Origin: Rhodococcus rhodnii
GTDB taxonomy: Bacteria; Actinomycetota; Actinomycetes; Mycobacteriales; Pseudonocardiaceae
DNA: 64,000 nucleotides
Direction of reading: 5' to 3'
Assembly: GCA_000720375.1 (NCBI GenBank)
Contig: JOAA01000008.1
Coordinates: 246,782 to 310,781, forward strand
The translations under genes were made by a program, and so were the position numbers. The notes under the pieces were generated by a model. It saw nothing but the letters and a program-made list of their open reading frames with translations, did not search any database and had not been told where the DNA came from. Positions 16,171-25,177 of this stretch are shown in pieces. Position 1 is the stretch's first letter. Each line of letters begins with the position of its first letter.

Positions 16171-17208
16171 TCACCAGCTTTCGGGTGGTTCGACGAATGC
16201 CCTACCGACATCTCTGATCAGGCCGAGCGCCCGGCGCGCCCATGCGGCGTCGGCGCCCGCTAGGCCACATGTCGGAGTGGGAATAGCCCGTTCGGCGAGC
16301 AGCGAACGCGGGAAGCCGAGCCGGTCGACGAGCTCGAGCGCGGGCTTGGCGGCCTCGGCGAGGGTCGGCGGACGGGACGGCGTGGTGCCGGGCACCAGGC
16401 CGAGAAGCAGGGTCATGCCCGCGTCCCACGCCTCGCCCAGCTGGTCGGACAAGGATGCCGGGATGCCTTCGAGCAGCGTGGCGTCGATGGCCAACGCGTT
16501 CGCACCCGCGGCACGGAACAACCCGACCGGTGGCCGTGGCGCGCAGCAATGCACGATCACCGGCTGGTTCGTGGCCTCGCCGACGGCCGTGATGACCCCA
16601 GCGAGGACGTCCCGTGCGTCCGGCTCGGCGACCGCGGGCACGGTGCCGTAGCCCGACGGCGTCGGCAATGCTCCCGCCAGGACGGTCGGCAGGCTCGGTT
16701 CGTCGAGCTGCACGACCACCTGGGTCTCCAGGCGACGGCTGACCTCCGCGGCGTGCCGCGCGAGGCCCTCGCTGAGCGACTCGGCGAACTCCCTTAGCGC
16801 GCCATGATCCGTCAGCACCCGGTGGCCTCGGGCGAGCTCGATCCCGGCCGTCAGCGTCCACGGTCCGGCGGCCTGAATCTTGATCACGGGCGGCCGGACG
16901 CCCGCGCGCTCCACGGCCTCCTCGAGGGCGTCGATGTCCCGCCTGATCAAGTCGACGGCCCGGCGGTGCTCATGACCGGCCCGGGCCGCCGTCCGATATC
17001 CGGACGGCACGACCTCGACCGGCAAGTCGACCAGCAAGGCCGCGCTCCGGCCGATGATGTCCGCGCCGAGCCCGCGGCCGGGCAGCTCGGCAAGGAACGG
17101 CAAATCCGGCAATTCGCCGACGACAACGTTTGCGGCCTCGAGCGGATCGGTGCCGGGCATCGAGCCGACACCGGTGGCGGTTCCAGGTGACCAGGGGGTG
17201 TTCGTCAC
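16171..17208 (-). CDS. MetE-like vitamin B12-independent methionine synthase catalytic-domain protein
   Basis: This 345-residue cytoplasmic protein matches the C-terminal half of cobalamin-independent methionine synthase and related UroD/MetE-fold methyltransferases. It starts with ATGVGSMPG, has VVQLDEPSLP, and conserves the zinc ligands in IVHCCAPRPP (His/Cys) and TPTCGLAG (Cys). It lacks the N-terminal MetE half. Similar short proteins are conserved in actinobacteria (for example Rv3015c of M. tuberculosis); the methyl donor is not established. It is followed by the GH26 lipoprotein gene after 16 bases, an odd partner. Two dre-like palindromes lie 60-95 bases upstream of its start. Confidence 0.82.
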   Translation of the reverse strand: MTNTPWSPGTATGVGSMPGTDPLEAANVVVGELPDLPFLAELPGRGLGADIIGRSAALLVDLPVEVVPSGYRTAARAGHEHRRAVDLIRRDIDALEEAVERAGVRPPVIKIQAAGPWTLTAGIELARGHRVLTDHGALREFAESLSEGLARHAAEVSRRLETQVVVQLDEPSLPTVLAGALPTPSGYGTVPAVAEPDARDVLAGVITAVGEATNQPVIVHCCAPRPPVGLFRAAGANALAIDATLLEGIPASLSDQLGEAWDAGMTLLLGLVPGTTPSRPPTLAEAAKPALELVDRLGFPRSLLAERAIPTPTCGLAGADAAWARRALGLIRDVGRAFVEPPESW

Positions 17209-17267
17209 GCCGACAGTGTGGCGGATCGGGTCCCACTCGATTTCATCGCACCGCTATGCAGCATGGA

Positions 17268-17300
17268 GGTCTAGACCCATTGACGAGATGGTCTAGGCCA
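17268..17300. promoter_or_regulatory. Tandem DasR-type (dre-like) palindromes
   Basis: GGTCTAGACC (perfect, 17268-17277) and TGGTCTAGGCCA (one mismatch, 17289-17300) have centres 22 bases apart, two helical turns. They resemble the dre consensus TGGTCTAGACCA bound by DasR, the GlcNAc-responsive GntR regulator of actinomycetes. A possible plus-strand promoter, TTGACG (17280-17285) with 17 bases to TACCGT, overlaps the second site. Which flanking gene is controlled is unclear: the MetE-like/GH26 pair starts 60 bases away on the minus strand, the dehydratase 227 bases away on the plus strand. Confidence 0.5.
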
Positions 17301-17384
17301 CATACCGTCATCTCACTCGTCGCGACAACGCGCACACGAGCGGCTTCGATAAGTAAGAAATATCGGAGCCCCTGAGACGTGGTG

Positions 17385-17415
17385 CGGGGGGCGTGTCGCG
17401 CCCGCGCCCCCCGCG
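17385..17415. other. Strong GC hairpin in the 317-base gap upstream of the dehydratase
   Basis: GCGGGGGGCG (17385-17394) and CGCCCCCCGC (17406-17415) form a perfect ten-base stem with an 11-base loop. No U-run follows on either strand. It could end a short transcript from the dre-flanked promoter about 75 bases upstream, or be a 5' leader structure. The rest of the gap, 17301-17526, shows nothing convincing. Confidence 0.45.
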
Positions 17416-17526
17416 CCACACCCTCTACCTAACCATTGTTCTCCTCCCGCAGGACCACCCCGTGGCCAGATGGCCCGGTCACCGGCCGTGATCTGCACCA
17501 CCTGGCCCTGGACGTAGGATGACCAG

Positions 17527-18402
17527 GTGACGGACGTTGAGCTGGCGGCAGCCCGGATCGAACCGTATGCCCGCAGGACTCCTTTGCTACGGACCGAGAT
17601 CGACGGCAGGCCGCTCGTGTTGAAGCTCGAACACCTGCAGCGGACGGGATCGTTCAAGTTCCGTGGTGCGGTGAATGCCTTGCTGGCAGGCGGAAAACCG
17701 GACCGGGTGGTGACCGCGTCCGGCGGCAACCACGGTATGGCCGTCGCCGAAGCGGCCTCGGTGCTGGGCATCCCGGCGACGGTGTACGCGCCGGAGTCGG
17801 TGCCGGAGAGCAAGGCCCGGCGGATCGTGCAGGCGGGCGCGGAACTGGTCAAGGCAGGCGAAAACTACGCCGAGGCAGCGAAACTGGCCCAGGAACAGCC
17901 CGGCATGTACCTGCCCGCCTACGATCACCCGGACGTGATCGCGGGCCAGGGCACGGTCGGCGCAGAGATCGTCGCGGACGCGTCCGATGTGGACACGATC
18001 GTGGTCGCCGTGGGCGGTGGCGGGCTCGCCGCGGGAACAGCGTTGAGCGCGGACGGCCGCAAGCTCGTGACGGTCGAACCGACCAACTGCTGCAGCCTGC
18101 ACGAGGCGCTGGCCGCGGGTACGCCGGTCGATTCGCGTGTGGACTCGGTCGCCTCGTCGGCGCTCGGCGCGACCAGGGCCGGACAGCTGCCGTTCGAAAT
18201 CCTGCAGGCGGCGCAGCCGGTGTCGGTGCTCGTCGACGACGACAAGATCATCGAAGCCCGCGACCTGCTCTGGGAAGCGTTCCGGCTGGCCGTCGAACCG
18301 GCCGCGGCCGCCACACTGGCCGCGTGGCTGGCGGGCGAGGTGCCCGGCGAATTGCCCTGTTTGATCCTCTGTGGGGCGAATACAGACTGGTCACCGGCCT
18401 GA
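17527..18402 (+). CDS. PLP-dependent threonine/serine dehydratase
   Basis: This 291-residue fold-type II PLP enzyme deaminates threonine or serine to the 2-oxo acid. The PLP lysine is in SFKFRGA (about residue 45), the phosphate-side motif SGGNHGMAVA follows at about residue 70, and the glycine-rich phosphate loop is VAVGGGGLAAG. It has no C-terminal ACT regulatory domain and is shorter than biosynthetic IlvA, so it resembles catabolic or serine/threonine dehydratase-like proteins; a racemase role is possible for this family. The GTG start at 17527 is used. Nothing else is clearly co-transcribed with it. Confidence 0.87.
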   Translation: MTDVELAAARIEPYARRTPLLRTEIDGRPLVLKLEHLQRTGSFKFRGAVNALLAGGKPDRVVTASGGNHGMAVAEAASVLGIPATVYAPESVPESKARRIVQAGAELVKAGENYAEAAKLAQEQPGMYLPAYDHPDVIAGQGTVGAEIVADASDVDTIVVAVGGGGLAAGTALSADGRKLVTVEPTNCCSLHEALAAGTPVDSRVDSVASSALGATRAGQLPFEILQAAQPVSVLVDDDKIIEARDLLWEAFRLAVEPAAAATLAAWLAGEVPGELPCLILCGANTDWSPA

Positions 18403-18479
18403 CGTACGTCCGCTGACGTATCCCCGGTGACGCTTGCGAGCGGACGACGCGACGGGGTTGAGCGGCGAGCATTGGCCGC

Positions 18480-19202
18480 ATGAGGACCATAGATCGCGTC
18501 GGCTACGTCATCGGGGGCCTGCTGTTGCTGAGCGGGCTCGGGCATCTGGTCGTGCTCCTGGTCACCGGAGGCACGTGGCTGGGCCCGTTGTCGATGCGTA
18601 AGCCCATGACATTCGGGCTGTCATTCGGGCTTACGGTCGGTGCGGCGGTGTGGGCGACCGCGTTCCTGCGGATCAAGCAGGGCCTGCGGACGTTCCTGCT
18701 GGTGGTGTTCTATGCGGCGAGCGTCGTCGAGGTCGCGCTGATCACGATGCAGGCGTGGCGAGGGCGCCCCTCACACTTCAACTTCGAGACGCCGTTCGAC
18801 TCGACGATCTCGATGACGTTGGCCAGCGGGGGTTTCGTGCTCATCGCCGTGACCATCGCGTTCACCGTCGCGGCTTTCCGCACCGTGCAGACCCGGACCA
18901 TGCAGTTGGCACTTCGGTTCGGATTCGTCGCACTGCTCGTCGCGCTCGGGGTGGGGGCCGTGATGATCGCGACCGGCGTCACTGCGGTGCGTACGGGCAA
19001 TGCGGAACTCGCTTACACAACGGCCGGTGCTCTGAAGCCTGTGCATGCGGTCCCGATGCACGCGATCCTGATCATGCCTGGTTTGGCTTGGCTGTTGGGC
19101 TTCACGCGGTGGCCAGAGCAGACCCAGGCGCTGCTGATGCAAATCGCGGCAGTCGGATACGGCCTGCTGATCGCCGGAACGATCGTCTACTTCGCACTGT
19201 AG
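18480..19202 (+). CDS. Hypothetical multi-pass membrane protein
   Basis: This 240-residue integral membrane protein has about seven hydrophobic helices (VIGGLLLLSGLGHLVVLLV; LSFGLTVGAAVWATAFL; FLLVVFYAASVVEVALI; SGGFVLIAVTIAFTVAAF; FVALLVALGVGAVMIATGV; HAILIMPGLAWLLGF; IAAVGYGLLIAGTIVYF). The histidine in SGLGHLVVLL and KPVHAVPMHAI are notable polar residues inside or next to helices. No family is recognised and there are no soluble domains. The ATG start is at 18480. The 3' end overlaps that of the large STAND gene by 16 bases. Confidence 0.7.
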   Translation: MRTIDRVGYVIGGLLLLSGLGHLVVLLVTGGTWLGPLSMRKPMTFGLSFGLTVGAAVWATAFLRIKQGLRTFLLVVFYAASVVEVALITMQAWRGRPSHFNFETPFDSTISMTLASGGFVLIAVTIAFTVAAFRTVQTRTMQLALRFGFVALLVALGVGAVMIATGVTAVRTGNAELAYTTAGALKPVHAVPMHAILIMPGLAWLLGFTRWPEQTQALLMQIAAVGYGLLIAGTIVYFAL

Positions 19203-22200
19203 TCCGGACACGGCTGCTGGAACGGCAAGGACGGGAAGTACTGGTGCCACTCGGCAACGGTCATCGGTCGCATGGAATACCCACAGACCCGACGGGCGGC
19301 GACGTCCGTGTCGATCTCCCACCGCCTGGCCAGATTGTCCCTCGAGACGGTCATCAGGGCGTGGTCGTCGGTGAACGTCACTTCGTGGATCGCCGCGGTG
19401 TGGCCGGTCAACGTGACCTCGAGCCGTGGCGACCGGGGATCCGACAGGTCCCAGACCCGCGCGCTGCCGTCGGGACTGGCCGTGGCCAGTCTCCTGCCGT
19501 CCGGGCTGAACGCGACCGACGAGATTCCCGCGGTGTGGCCGGGAAGTGTGCCGATCACGTGCAGCCGCTGCGGCTCGGACACGTCCCACAGCCGGACCGC
19601 GCTGTCCCGGCCCGCGGCGGCGATGATCCGGCTGTCCGGGCTGAAGACCAGGATCGAGTTCAGTTGGTTCGTGGTCACCAAACCCCGTGGTGAGCCGGGA
19701 TTCGTGACGTCCCAAAGCTTCGCGCTGTCCGCAGAACCGACTGCCAGAGTACGGGCGTCCGCACTGAACGTGAGCGGGCCGATGTCGCCGCCGGTGCCGA
19801 ACACGAACCCGATGCTCACCGGCTTCGTCCGGTTGGAGACGTCCCACAGCCACACGGTCCGGTCCATCCCCTCGCCGCCCGTTGCCACGATCTTGCCGTC
19901 CGGGCTGAACGCGATCTTCCCGACCGCCGACTGACGGCCGCTCAAGGACGGAAGCTCTTTGGGCGCACCGGGATCGGCGACGTCCCACAACTTCACGGTG
20001 CCGTCTCGGCCACCTGCCGCCAGGATGTCACCGTCGGCACTGAAGGCCACCGGCCCTGGACTGCTTTTCAGCGTGGCAAGCAGACGAGCCCGTCCGATGG
20101 ACTGCGTGCGCCACAGCCGCACCAAGCCGTCCACCCCAGCGGTTGCGACGGTCCTGTCCTTTCGCCGGTGGGTAACCGACAACACGGTGTCGATCTGTCC
20201 GAGCACGGTGAGCTCGGCGAGATTCTGCAACCGCACGGTGTGATCGGCTCCGCCGGAGGCGACGACCTGGGTCTCCGGGTTGAACGCGACTGCCCACACA
20301 TCGTCGCTGTGCCCGGTGAGTGTGGTCATCGGCTGCGGCCGGGCGGGCTCGGTGACGTCGATCAACCGAACTTCGCTGTCACTGCCGGCCGCGGCGAGCG
20401 TCTGGCTGTCGGCGCTGAACGACATCGCCAAGAACTGTCCAGTGAGGACACTTATCGGTGCCGGTTTCCTTACGTCCCGGGCATCCCACAGCTGCGCCAC
20501 CCAATCAGTGCCCGATGTGGCCAGTGTCCGGCCGTCGGGAGAGAACCCGACCGCGAGTACCGACGCTCGAGCGTGCCTGTCGAGAGTGGCTAGGGGGACG
20601 GGATTTCCCGCTTTGGCGATGTCCCAGAGCCGGACCATGCCGTCCCTGCCACCGGATACCAGGACGTCCGCGTCCGGTTTGACGGCAACCGCCGTGATCT
20701 CGCCGAGCTTGCTGAGCAGCCCGATCCGCTGTGGCGCAGCCGGATTGGCCACATCCCATAGCCGGATGGTTCCGTCCATGCTTCCCGTCACCAGGGTGCT
20801 CTTGGTGAACGCGAGGGATGTCACGCTGCCGGTGTGTTCCGTGAGCACGTGCAGGAGCTGAGGGTCGTGTGGGTTGGAGATGTTCCACAAGCGGACCTTG
20901 CTGTCCCGGCTCGCTGAGGCCAACGTCCGGCCATCAGCGCTGAAAGCAACGGCGTTGACAACGTCTTCGTGACCGGTGAGGGTCGCCATCAGCTGCGGGC
21001 CGTGGTCGACCTCCCACACCACGACGTTCTTGTCCTCGCTGCCTGTCGCGAGTAGTCCGCCTTGCGCGCTGAACGCCACCGAACGGATCGGGCCAGCACT
21101 ACCGGCCAGCCTGGCCGCGTTGGGCGATGCCGTAATGCTTATCAAGGCGTCCCGTGCCTCCGGAATAGGCGCCAACCGGTACGCCGCCAACGCGATCTGA
21201 CGCGCCAACGCGGGATTGGCGGCCCGCATGGCGTTCGCGTCGTTGACGGCCTTGCGGACAATGGCCAATTGGTGCTGCTCCGCGGCCTTCTGCTCGTTCA
21301 TGACGGCCGTCGTGACGCCACCGACCGCGACCAGCACCAGGACGACGAGCAGCGCGACGAGCTGTTTCAGTCGTCTGGCACGACTGCGGGTTCTTCGGTA
21401 CTCGACGGTTTCCGCGGTGTCGCTGGCTTGGAGAAACGCCTTTTCCCTTGTGGAAAGGAGATCCTGATGGATGTTCGCCCAATCCCGTGCCACGGTCAGC
21501 CGGATACCGCGGTAGAGCGTGCCCGGGTCTCGCCCGTGCGATTCCCATTCGTCGGTGGCCGACGTGAGCTGCCGATGCACTCGCCGCCCCTCCCGGTCGG
21601 CGGAGAGCCACTCCGCGAACCGCGGCCAGCTGCGCATCAGGACCTCGTGCACGACCTCGACACAGTCCTGATCGAGCACGATCAACCTGGCCTGTGCGAA
21701 GCGTTCCAGGACAACCACGGTGTCCGGGTTGTTGTCGAACTCGTGCCGTCTGGCTCGGCGCTTGGTGTCGTCCGTGCCTTGGCCGACGGCTGCGAGGCGC
21801 AGCATGACCTGCTGGGCGATCACCTGCTGGGCTTCGTTCAAGGCCAGGAACGCCTCTTCGGCCGTACGAGCGATCGCGTGCTGGAGTCCGCCGGTTTCCT
21901 CGTAGCCGGCGAGCGTCATCCGGTTGCCGCGTCGACGTCGCCAGGTCTCCAGCAACGCGTGCGACAACAGCGGCAGGATTCCAGGCTCCCCCACGGCCTC
22001 CGCGGTCAGGCGGGAGACCAGCGGCGTCTCGACCATGAATCCGGCATGGACGGCTGGCGCAGTGATGGCACGGCTCAAGTCGTCCGGTGTCATCGGTCCA
22101 ATGAGGACTTGCGCGTCCTTGAGCGCTTCGACGAGAGCTGGGTATTGCGCGCAGTGGCCGTAGAAGTCCGCTCGTACGCCGATCACGACCGTGGGCAAGG

Positions 22201-22822
22201 CCAGGATCCGCTGAATGAAGCGGTCCCGTTCGGCCGCGTCCTCGCACAGGGTGAAGAGCTCTTCGAACTGGTCGACGACAACCAGAAGGTCGTCCTCGGC
22301 CGGCAGGTGCGGCGGGTCGGCGCCTGGCGTGACTACCAAGACCGGTTTCTCGTCTTTCATCCAGGCCGCGGCGAGTCCCGCGCGCAACACCGAAGATTTA
22401 CCTGATCCCGAAGCACCGAAGACCGCAAGAAACGATCGCTGCCGCAGCCGGGCCCGGATGTCCTGGACCAGTTCTTCCCGGCCGAAGAACTTCTCGGCGT
22501 CGTCCGGCTGGAACGCGGTCATGCCGACGTAAGGCGCTTTCTCGTCCGGTCCCTCGCCGGAATTCTCGGATATTCCCAGCCATCGGGTACGCCAGCTGTC
22601 CACGTCTCCGCAACAGGCGCGGACAAAGGCGAGGGTGACCGCGAGCGTGGGGAGGCTTTTACCGCTCGCCGCTTCGGACAAAACCGTCGCCGAGTAGTGC
22701 GCGACCCTGCTGAGCTGGCGATACGTCGGGCTACCGGCCTCGGCCCTGAGCCTGCGGAGATCGTTCGCGAAAGCCGCCAGTGCGGGATCGTGACTCGATA
22801 CAGGTTTTTCCGGACGTGCCAT
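19187..22822 (-). CDS. HTH-STAND NTPase with transmembrane segment and WD40 propeller repeats
   Basis: This 1211-residue multidomain protein has an N-terminal XRE-like HTH (residues about 20-75, LRRLRAEAGSPTYRQLSRVAHYS). A nSTAND1-type NTPase follows, with FFGREE, Walker A GASGSGKSS and Walker B LLVVVDQFEELF. A helical region comes next, then one transmembrane helix (LVALLVVLVLVAVGGVTTAVM, about residues 485-505), and finally about fourteen WD40-like repeats (blades such as SVAFSAQGGLLATGSEDKNVVVWE) to the C-terminus, enough for two propellers. Such proteins are frequent in actinomycetes and thought to act as signal-responsive switches; the ligand is unknown. The ATG at 22822 has GGAGGGGGAG just upstream; the TTG five codons earlier lies within that site. 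It follows the amidase gene after 81 bases. Confidence 0.88.
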   Translation of the reverse strand: MARPEKPVSSHDPALAAFANDLRRLRAEAGSPTYRQLSRVAHYSATVLSEAASGKSLPTLAVTLAFVRACCGDVDSWRTRWLGISENSGEGPDEKAPYVGMTAFQPDDAEKFFGREELVQDIRARLRQRSFLAVFGASGSGKSSVLRAGLAAAWMKDEKPVLVVTPGADPPHLPAEDDLLVVVDQFEELFTLCEDAAERDRFIQRILALPTVVIGVRADFYGHCAQYPALVEALKDAQVLIGPMTPDDLSRAITAPAVHAGFMVETPLVSRLTAEAVGEPGILPLLSHALLETWRRRRGNRMTLAGYEETGGLQHAIARTAEEAFLALNEAQQVIAQQVMLRLAAVGQGTDDTKRRARRHEFDNNPDTVVVLERFAQARLIVLDQDCVEVVHEVLMRSWPRFAEWLSADREGRRVHRQLTSATDEWESHGRDPGTLYRGIRLTVARDWANIHQDLLSTREKAFLQASDTAETVEYRRTRSRARRLKQLVALLVVLVLVAVGGVTTAVMNEQKAAEQHQLAIVRKAVNDANAMRAANPALARQIALAAYRLAPIPEARDALISITASPNAARLAGSAGPIRSVAFSAQGGLLATGSEDKNVVVWEVDHGPQLMATLTGHEDVVNAVAFSADGRTLASASRDSKVRLWNISNPHDPQLLHVLTEHTGSVTSLAFTKSTLVTGSMDGTIRLWDVANPAAPQRIGLLSKLGEITAVAVKPDADVLVSGGRDGMVRLWDIAKAGNPVPLATLDRHARASVLAVGFSPDGRTLATSGTDWVAQLWDARDVRKPAPISVLTGQFLAMSFSADSQTLAAAGSDSEVRLIDVTEPARPQPMTTLTGHSDDVWAVAFNPETQVVASGGADHTVRLQNLAELTVLGQIDTVLSVTHRRKDRTVATAGVDGLVRLWRTQSIGRARLLATLKSSPGPVAFSADGDILAAGGRDGTVKLWDVADPGAPKELPSLSGRQSAVGKIAFSPDGKIVATGGEGMDRTVWLWDVSNRTKPVSIGFVFGTGGDIGPLTFSADARTLAVGSADSAKLWDVTNPGSPRGLVTTNQLNSILVFSPDSRIIAAAGRDSAVRLWDVSEPQRLHVIGTLPGHTAGISSVAFSPDGRRLATASPDGSARVWDLSDPRSPRLEVTLTGHTAAIHEVTFTDDHALMTVSRDNLARRWEIDTDVAARRVCGYSMRPMTVAEWHQYFPSLPFQQPCPDYSAK

Positions 22823-22903
22823 CGGCTCCCCCTCCAAAGCCCGTCTGCTTCGCAGCGTAACGGCGTCGCCGTGGACGGGTAAGGGGAACTGCCCGATGGG
22901 GCA

Positions 22904-24304
22904 TCAAATCGGCGGCGACCAGGACTTCGTGCAGTACCAGGGGTTGGCCGAGGCGATGATGTCGCCGAGGGTGAAGACCGTTTGGTCGTCGTAGGGGCGG
23001 CCGACCACCTGGACACCCGTGGGCACGCGATTTCCCGCCAGACCCGACGGAACGCTCAACACCGGGCACCGGCTGGCGATGTTGAACGGGATCGTCAGCG
23101 GCGCCTCGAGGTTGTGGTCCAGCCGGACGCCGTCGACGATCAGCGGAGTGTCCACATAGTCCTCGCCGGCCAGCAGCGCCGGTGTGCCGGAGGTCGGGCA
23201 GATCAGCGCGTCCGCGTTCTGGAAGACCTCGCCGAGGTCGTCCTGGATCTTGGCTTCGATCAGCATGGCGTCGAAGAACGTGCCCGCTTCGTTCGCTCGT
23301 TTCAGGAAGTCGTCGGTGTACCGGAGAACCGGGCGCCCCTCGGCGGCGGCCTCGATCATCGGGGCGAAGATGGCGCCGTAGTGGGCCCACGCGGCCGCCA
23401 TGATCTCGGCCCGTGTCCACGGCAACTCGATTTCCTCGACGTGCACACCGGCTTGCTTGAGCGCCTCGGCCGCGCGCAGGGTCGCGGCGGCCACATCGGG
23501 CTCGACCGGGTAATCGCCGAGGTTCATGCACAACGCGACTCGTAGGCCGTCTGCCTGCCCAATCGTGAGGTCCGCGGGCGCGGGCAACGACACGGGATCG
23601 AGGGGATGCGCGCCGGCGATCACGTTCTGCAACAGCGCACAGTCCGAGACCGTCCTGGCCATCGGACCGTCGTGGCAGTACGAGTCCAAGTTGGCCGGTG
23701 GCATGCTCGGCACCCGGCCGTACGGCGGTTTGAAGCCGACGATGCCGTTGAACGACGCGGGAATCCGGATGGAGCCACCGACGTCCGAACCGGTCGCGAG
23801 CATCGCGGAGCCCGCGGCGAGGGCCGCGCCCGAACCACCGGACGACCCGCCCGACGAGTACTCCAGGTTCCACGGTGTCCTGGTCACGCCCCACAGGTCG
23901 CTGTGCGTGAAACCCGCGCAGCAGAACTCCGGCGTGGTCGTGCGGGCGTGCACGATGCCACCGGCCGCCATGATCCGCTCGACGATCGGGTGCGTCCGCG
24001 TGGCCACGTTGTCGCGGAGCAGATTCGAGCCTTCCCGCCACGGCAGGCCGGCGATCGGCTGCTCCTCCTTGATCGCCACCGGCACGCCCTCCAGCGGCCG
24101 CTCCTCGCCCCGGGCATACCGGTCCCCGGCGTCACGGGCCTGGTCCAGCGCGTCTTCGAAGTACCGGTCGGTGAAGGCGTTGATCGTGGGCTCGGTCAGC
24201 TGAGCCCGCTCGACCACCGCCGTCATCAACTCGACGGGTGCCAGCTCCCCGCTGCGGAACAGTGCGATCGCATCGGTCGCCGAGAGGTAAGCGAGATCAG
24301 CCAC
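22904..24304 (-). CDS. Amidase signature family enzyme
   Basis: This 466-residue cytoplasmic hydrolase of the amidase signature family has the full Ser-cisSer-Lys triad: lysine in VPVAIKEEQ (about residue 79), the middle serine in YSSGGSSGGSGAALAAG (about 148-164), and the nucleophile serine in GSDVGGSIRIPAS. Members hydrolyse carboxamides, including 6-aminohexanoate cyclic dimer, indoleacetamide, acylated amines and misacylated tRNA. No GatC or GatB partner lies nearby, so a tRNA role is unlikely and the substrate is open. It starts 13 bases after the GAP-type membrane protein gene, probably in one transcript. Confidence 0.9.
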   Translation of the reverse strand: MADLAYLSATDAIALFRSGELAPVELMTAVVERAQLTEPTINAFTDRYFEDALDQARDAGDRYARGEERPLEGVPVAIKEEQPIAGLPWREGSNLLRDNVATRTHPIVERIMAAGGIVHARTTTPEFCCAGFTHSDLWGVTRTPWNLEYSSGGSSGGSGAALAAGSAMLATGSDVGGSIRIPASFNGIVGFKPPYGRVPSMPPANLDSYCHDGPMARTVSDCALLQNVIAGAHPLDPVSLPAPADLTIGQADGLRVALCMNLGDYPVEPDVAAATLRAAEALKQAGVHVEEIELPWTRAEIMAAAWAHYGAIFAPMIEAAAEGRPVLRYTDDFLKRANEAGTFFDAMLIEAKIQDDLGEVFQNADALICPTSGTPALLAGEDYVDTPLIVDGVRLDHNLEAPLTIPFNIASRCPVLSVPSGLAGNRVPTGVQVVGRPYDDQTVFTLGDIIASANPWYCTKSWSPPI

Positions 24305-24317
24305 AGCGGGAGAGTAG

Positions 24318-25022
24318 CTACATCAGGTGGGGCCAGAACAGCCTGACGGCCGCGTCGCGGGCAACGAGGAACCCCGCGATGCCGAGCAGCCAGCCCGTCG
24401 CACTGGCCCCATTGCGCATGATCCAGTTGTTGAGCCGCTGCAAAACCGGCTCAACCAAGCTCCGCGCGGTGATGCGCGCCGTAAGCAGCACCCCAGCCGG
24501 AACGATCATGACAACGCAGTACCCGGCGAGCAGCGTGAGGATGGTCAGGGCACTGAGACCGGACGTCGTCATCAGGCCGATCGCACCGAGGTACGGCAGC
24601 ATCGTGGCGACCTCCGTCAGCCCAGCGAGCAGCGCCAGCACCATCAACCAGCGCACCGACGTCTCCTCCGACATCGCCCGCTCGCGCCAACGCTGAATGC
24701 CCCCGCCCTTGCCCTTCCGCTTCTTGGAGTCGAACCGAAAGCTCAGGATGAACAACCCGACCCCAAGAACCAGCTGGCCCCACAACGCGGCCTTGGTCCT
24801 CATCACCTCGCCGAAAGCGGAGATGGCCGCGCCCGCCCCAAGCGAGATCAGCAGGCCAACGCCCAAATAGAAGACCGCGATGGTGCCGAGGTACAGCAGA
24901 ATCCGGCCGACTTTGACGCGGCCGGGCGCGAGCAACAGCCAGATCGGAATGAACAGGGTTCCGATACTGGTCGAGTCGATCAGTGCCAAGCCACCAAGCG
25001 ACAGTACAAGTCCAACGCTCAA
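24318..25022 (-). CDS. GAP/Sap family membrane protein (LysE-like exporter fold)
   Basis: This 234-residue polytopic protein is of the GAP (sulfolipid-1-addressing protein) family. Helices cover GLVLSLGGLALIDSTSIGTL, ILLYLGTIAVFYLGVGLLISL, LWGQLVLGVGLFILSF, then a basic cytoplasmic loop (DSKKRKGKGGG), and three further helices including LALLAGLTEVATMLPYLG and AGYCVVMIVPAGVLL. The pattern (six helices, conserved polar DST and E-P-Y in helices) resembles LysE-type transporters. In mycobacteria related proteins aid transport of glycolipids; here the cargo is unknown. Translation starts at TTG 25022, preceded by GGGGGAGCG. It heads the unit that also contains the amidase gene. Confidence 0.75.
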   Translation of the reverse strand: MSVGLVLSLGGLALIDSTSIGTLFIPIWLLLAPGRVKVGRILLYLGTIAVFYLGVGLLISLGAGAAISAFGEVMRTKAALWGQLVLGVGLFILSFRFDSKKRKGKGGGIQRWRERAMSEETSVRWLMVLALLAGLTEVATMLPYLGAIGLMTTSGLSALTILTLLAGYCVVMIVPAGVLLTARITARSLVEPVLQRLNNWIMRNGASATGWLLGIAGFLVARDAAVRLFWPHLM

Positions 25023-25177
25023 CGCTCCCCCTTTGACGCTGGTCCCGCACGCTACCGGCGGTGACTGAACACCGAGTCCTCCTTTCGAACGACATGTTCA
25101 TCCCCCATCAGCACAACCCGGGAAGCCGATGCACGAGGACCACATCGCCGCATCGCCCATGCACGCCCACCGGCAAA

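Noticed and set aside
19187..21100. Tandem DNA repeat suspected from recurring protein motifs
   Set aside because: The repetition is of WD40 blades at protein level; the DNA copies are diverged and need no other explanation.
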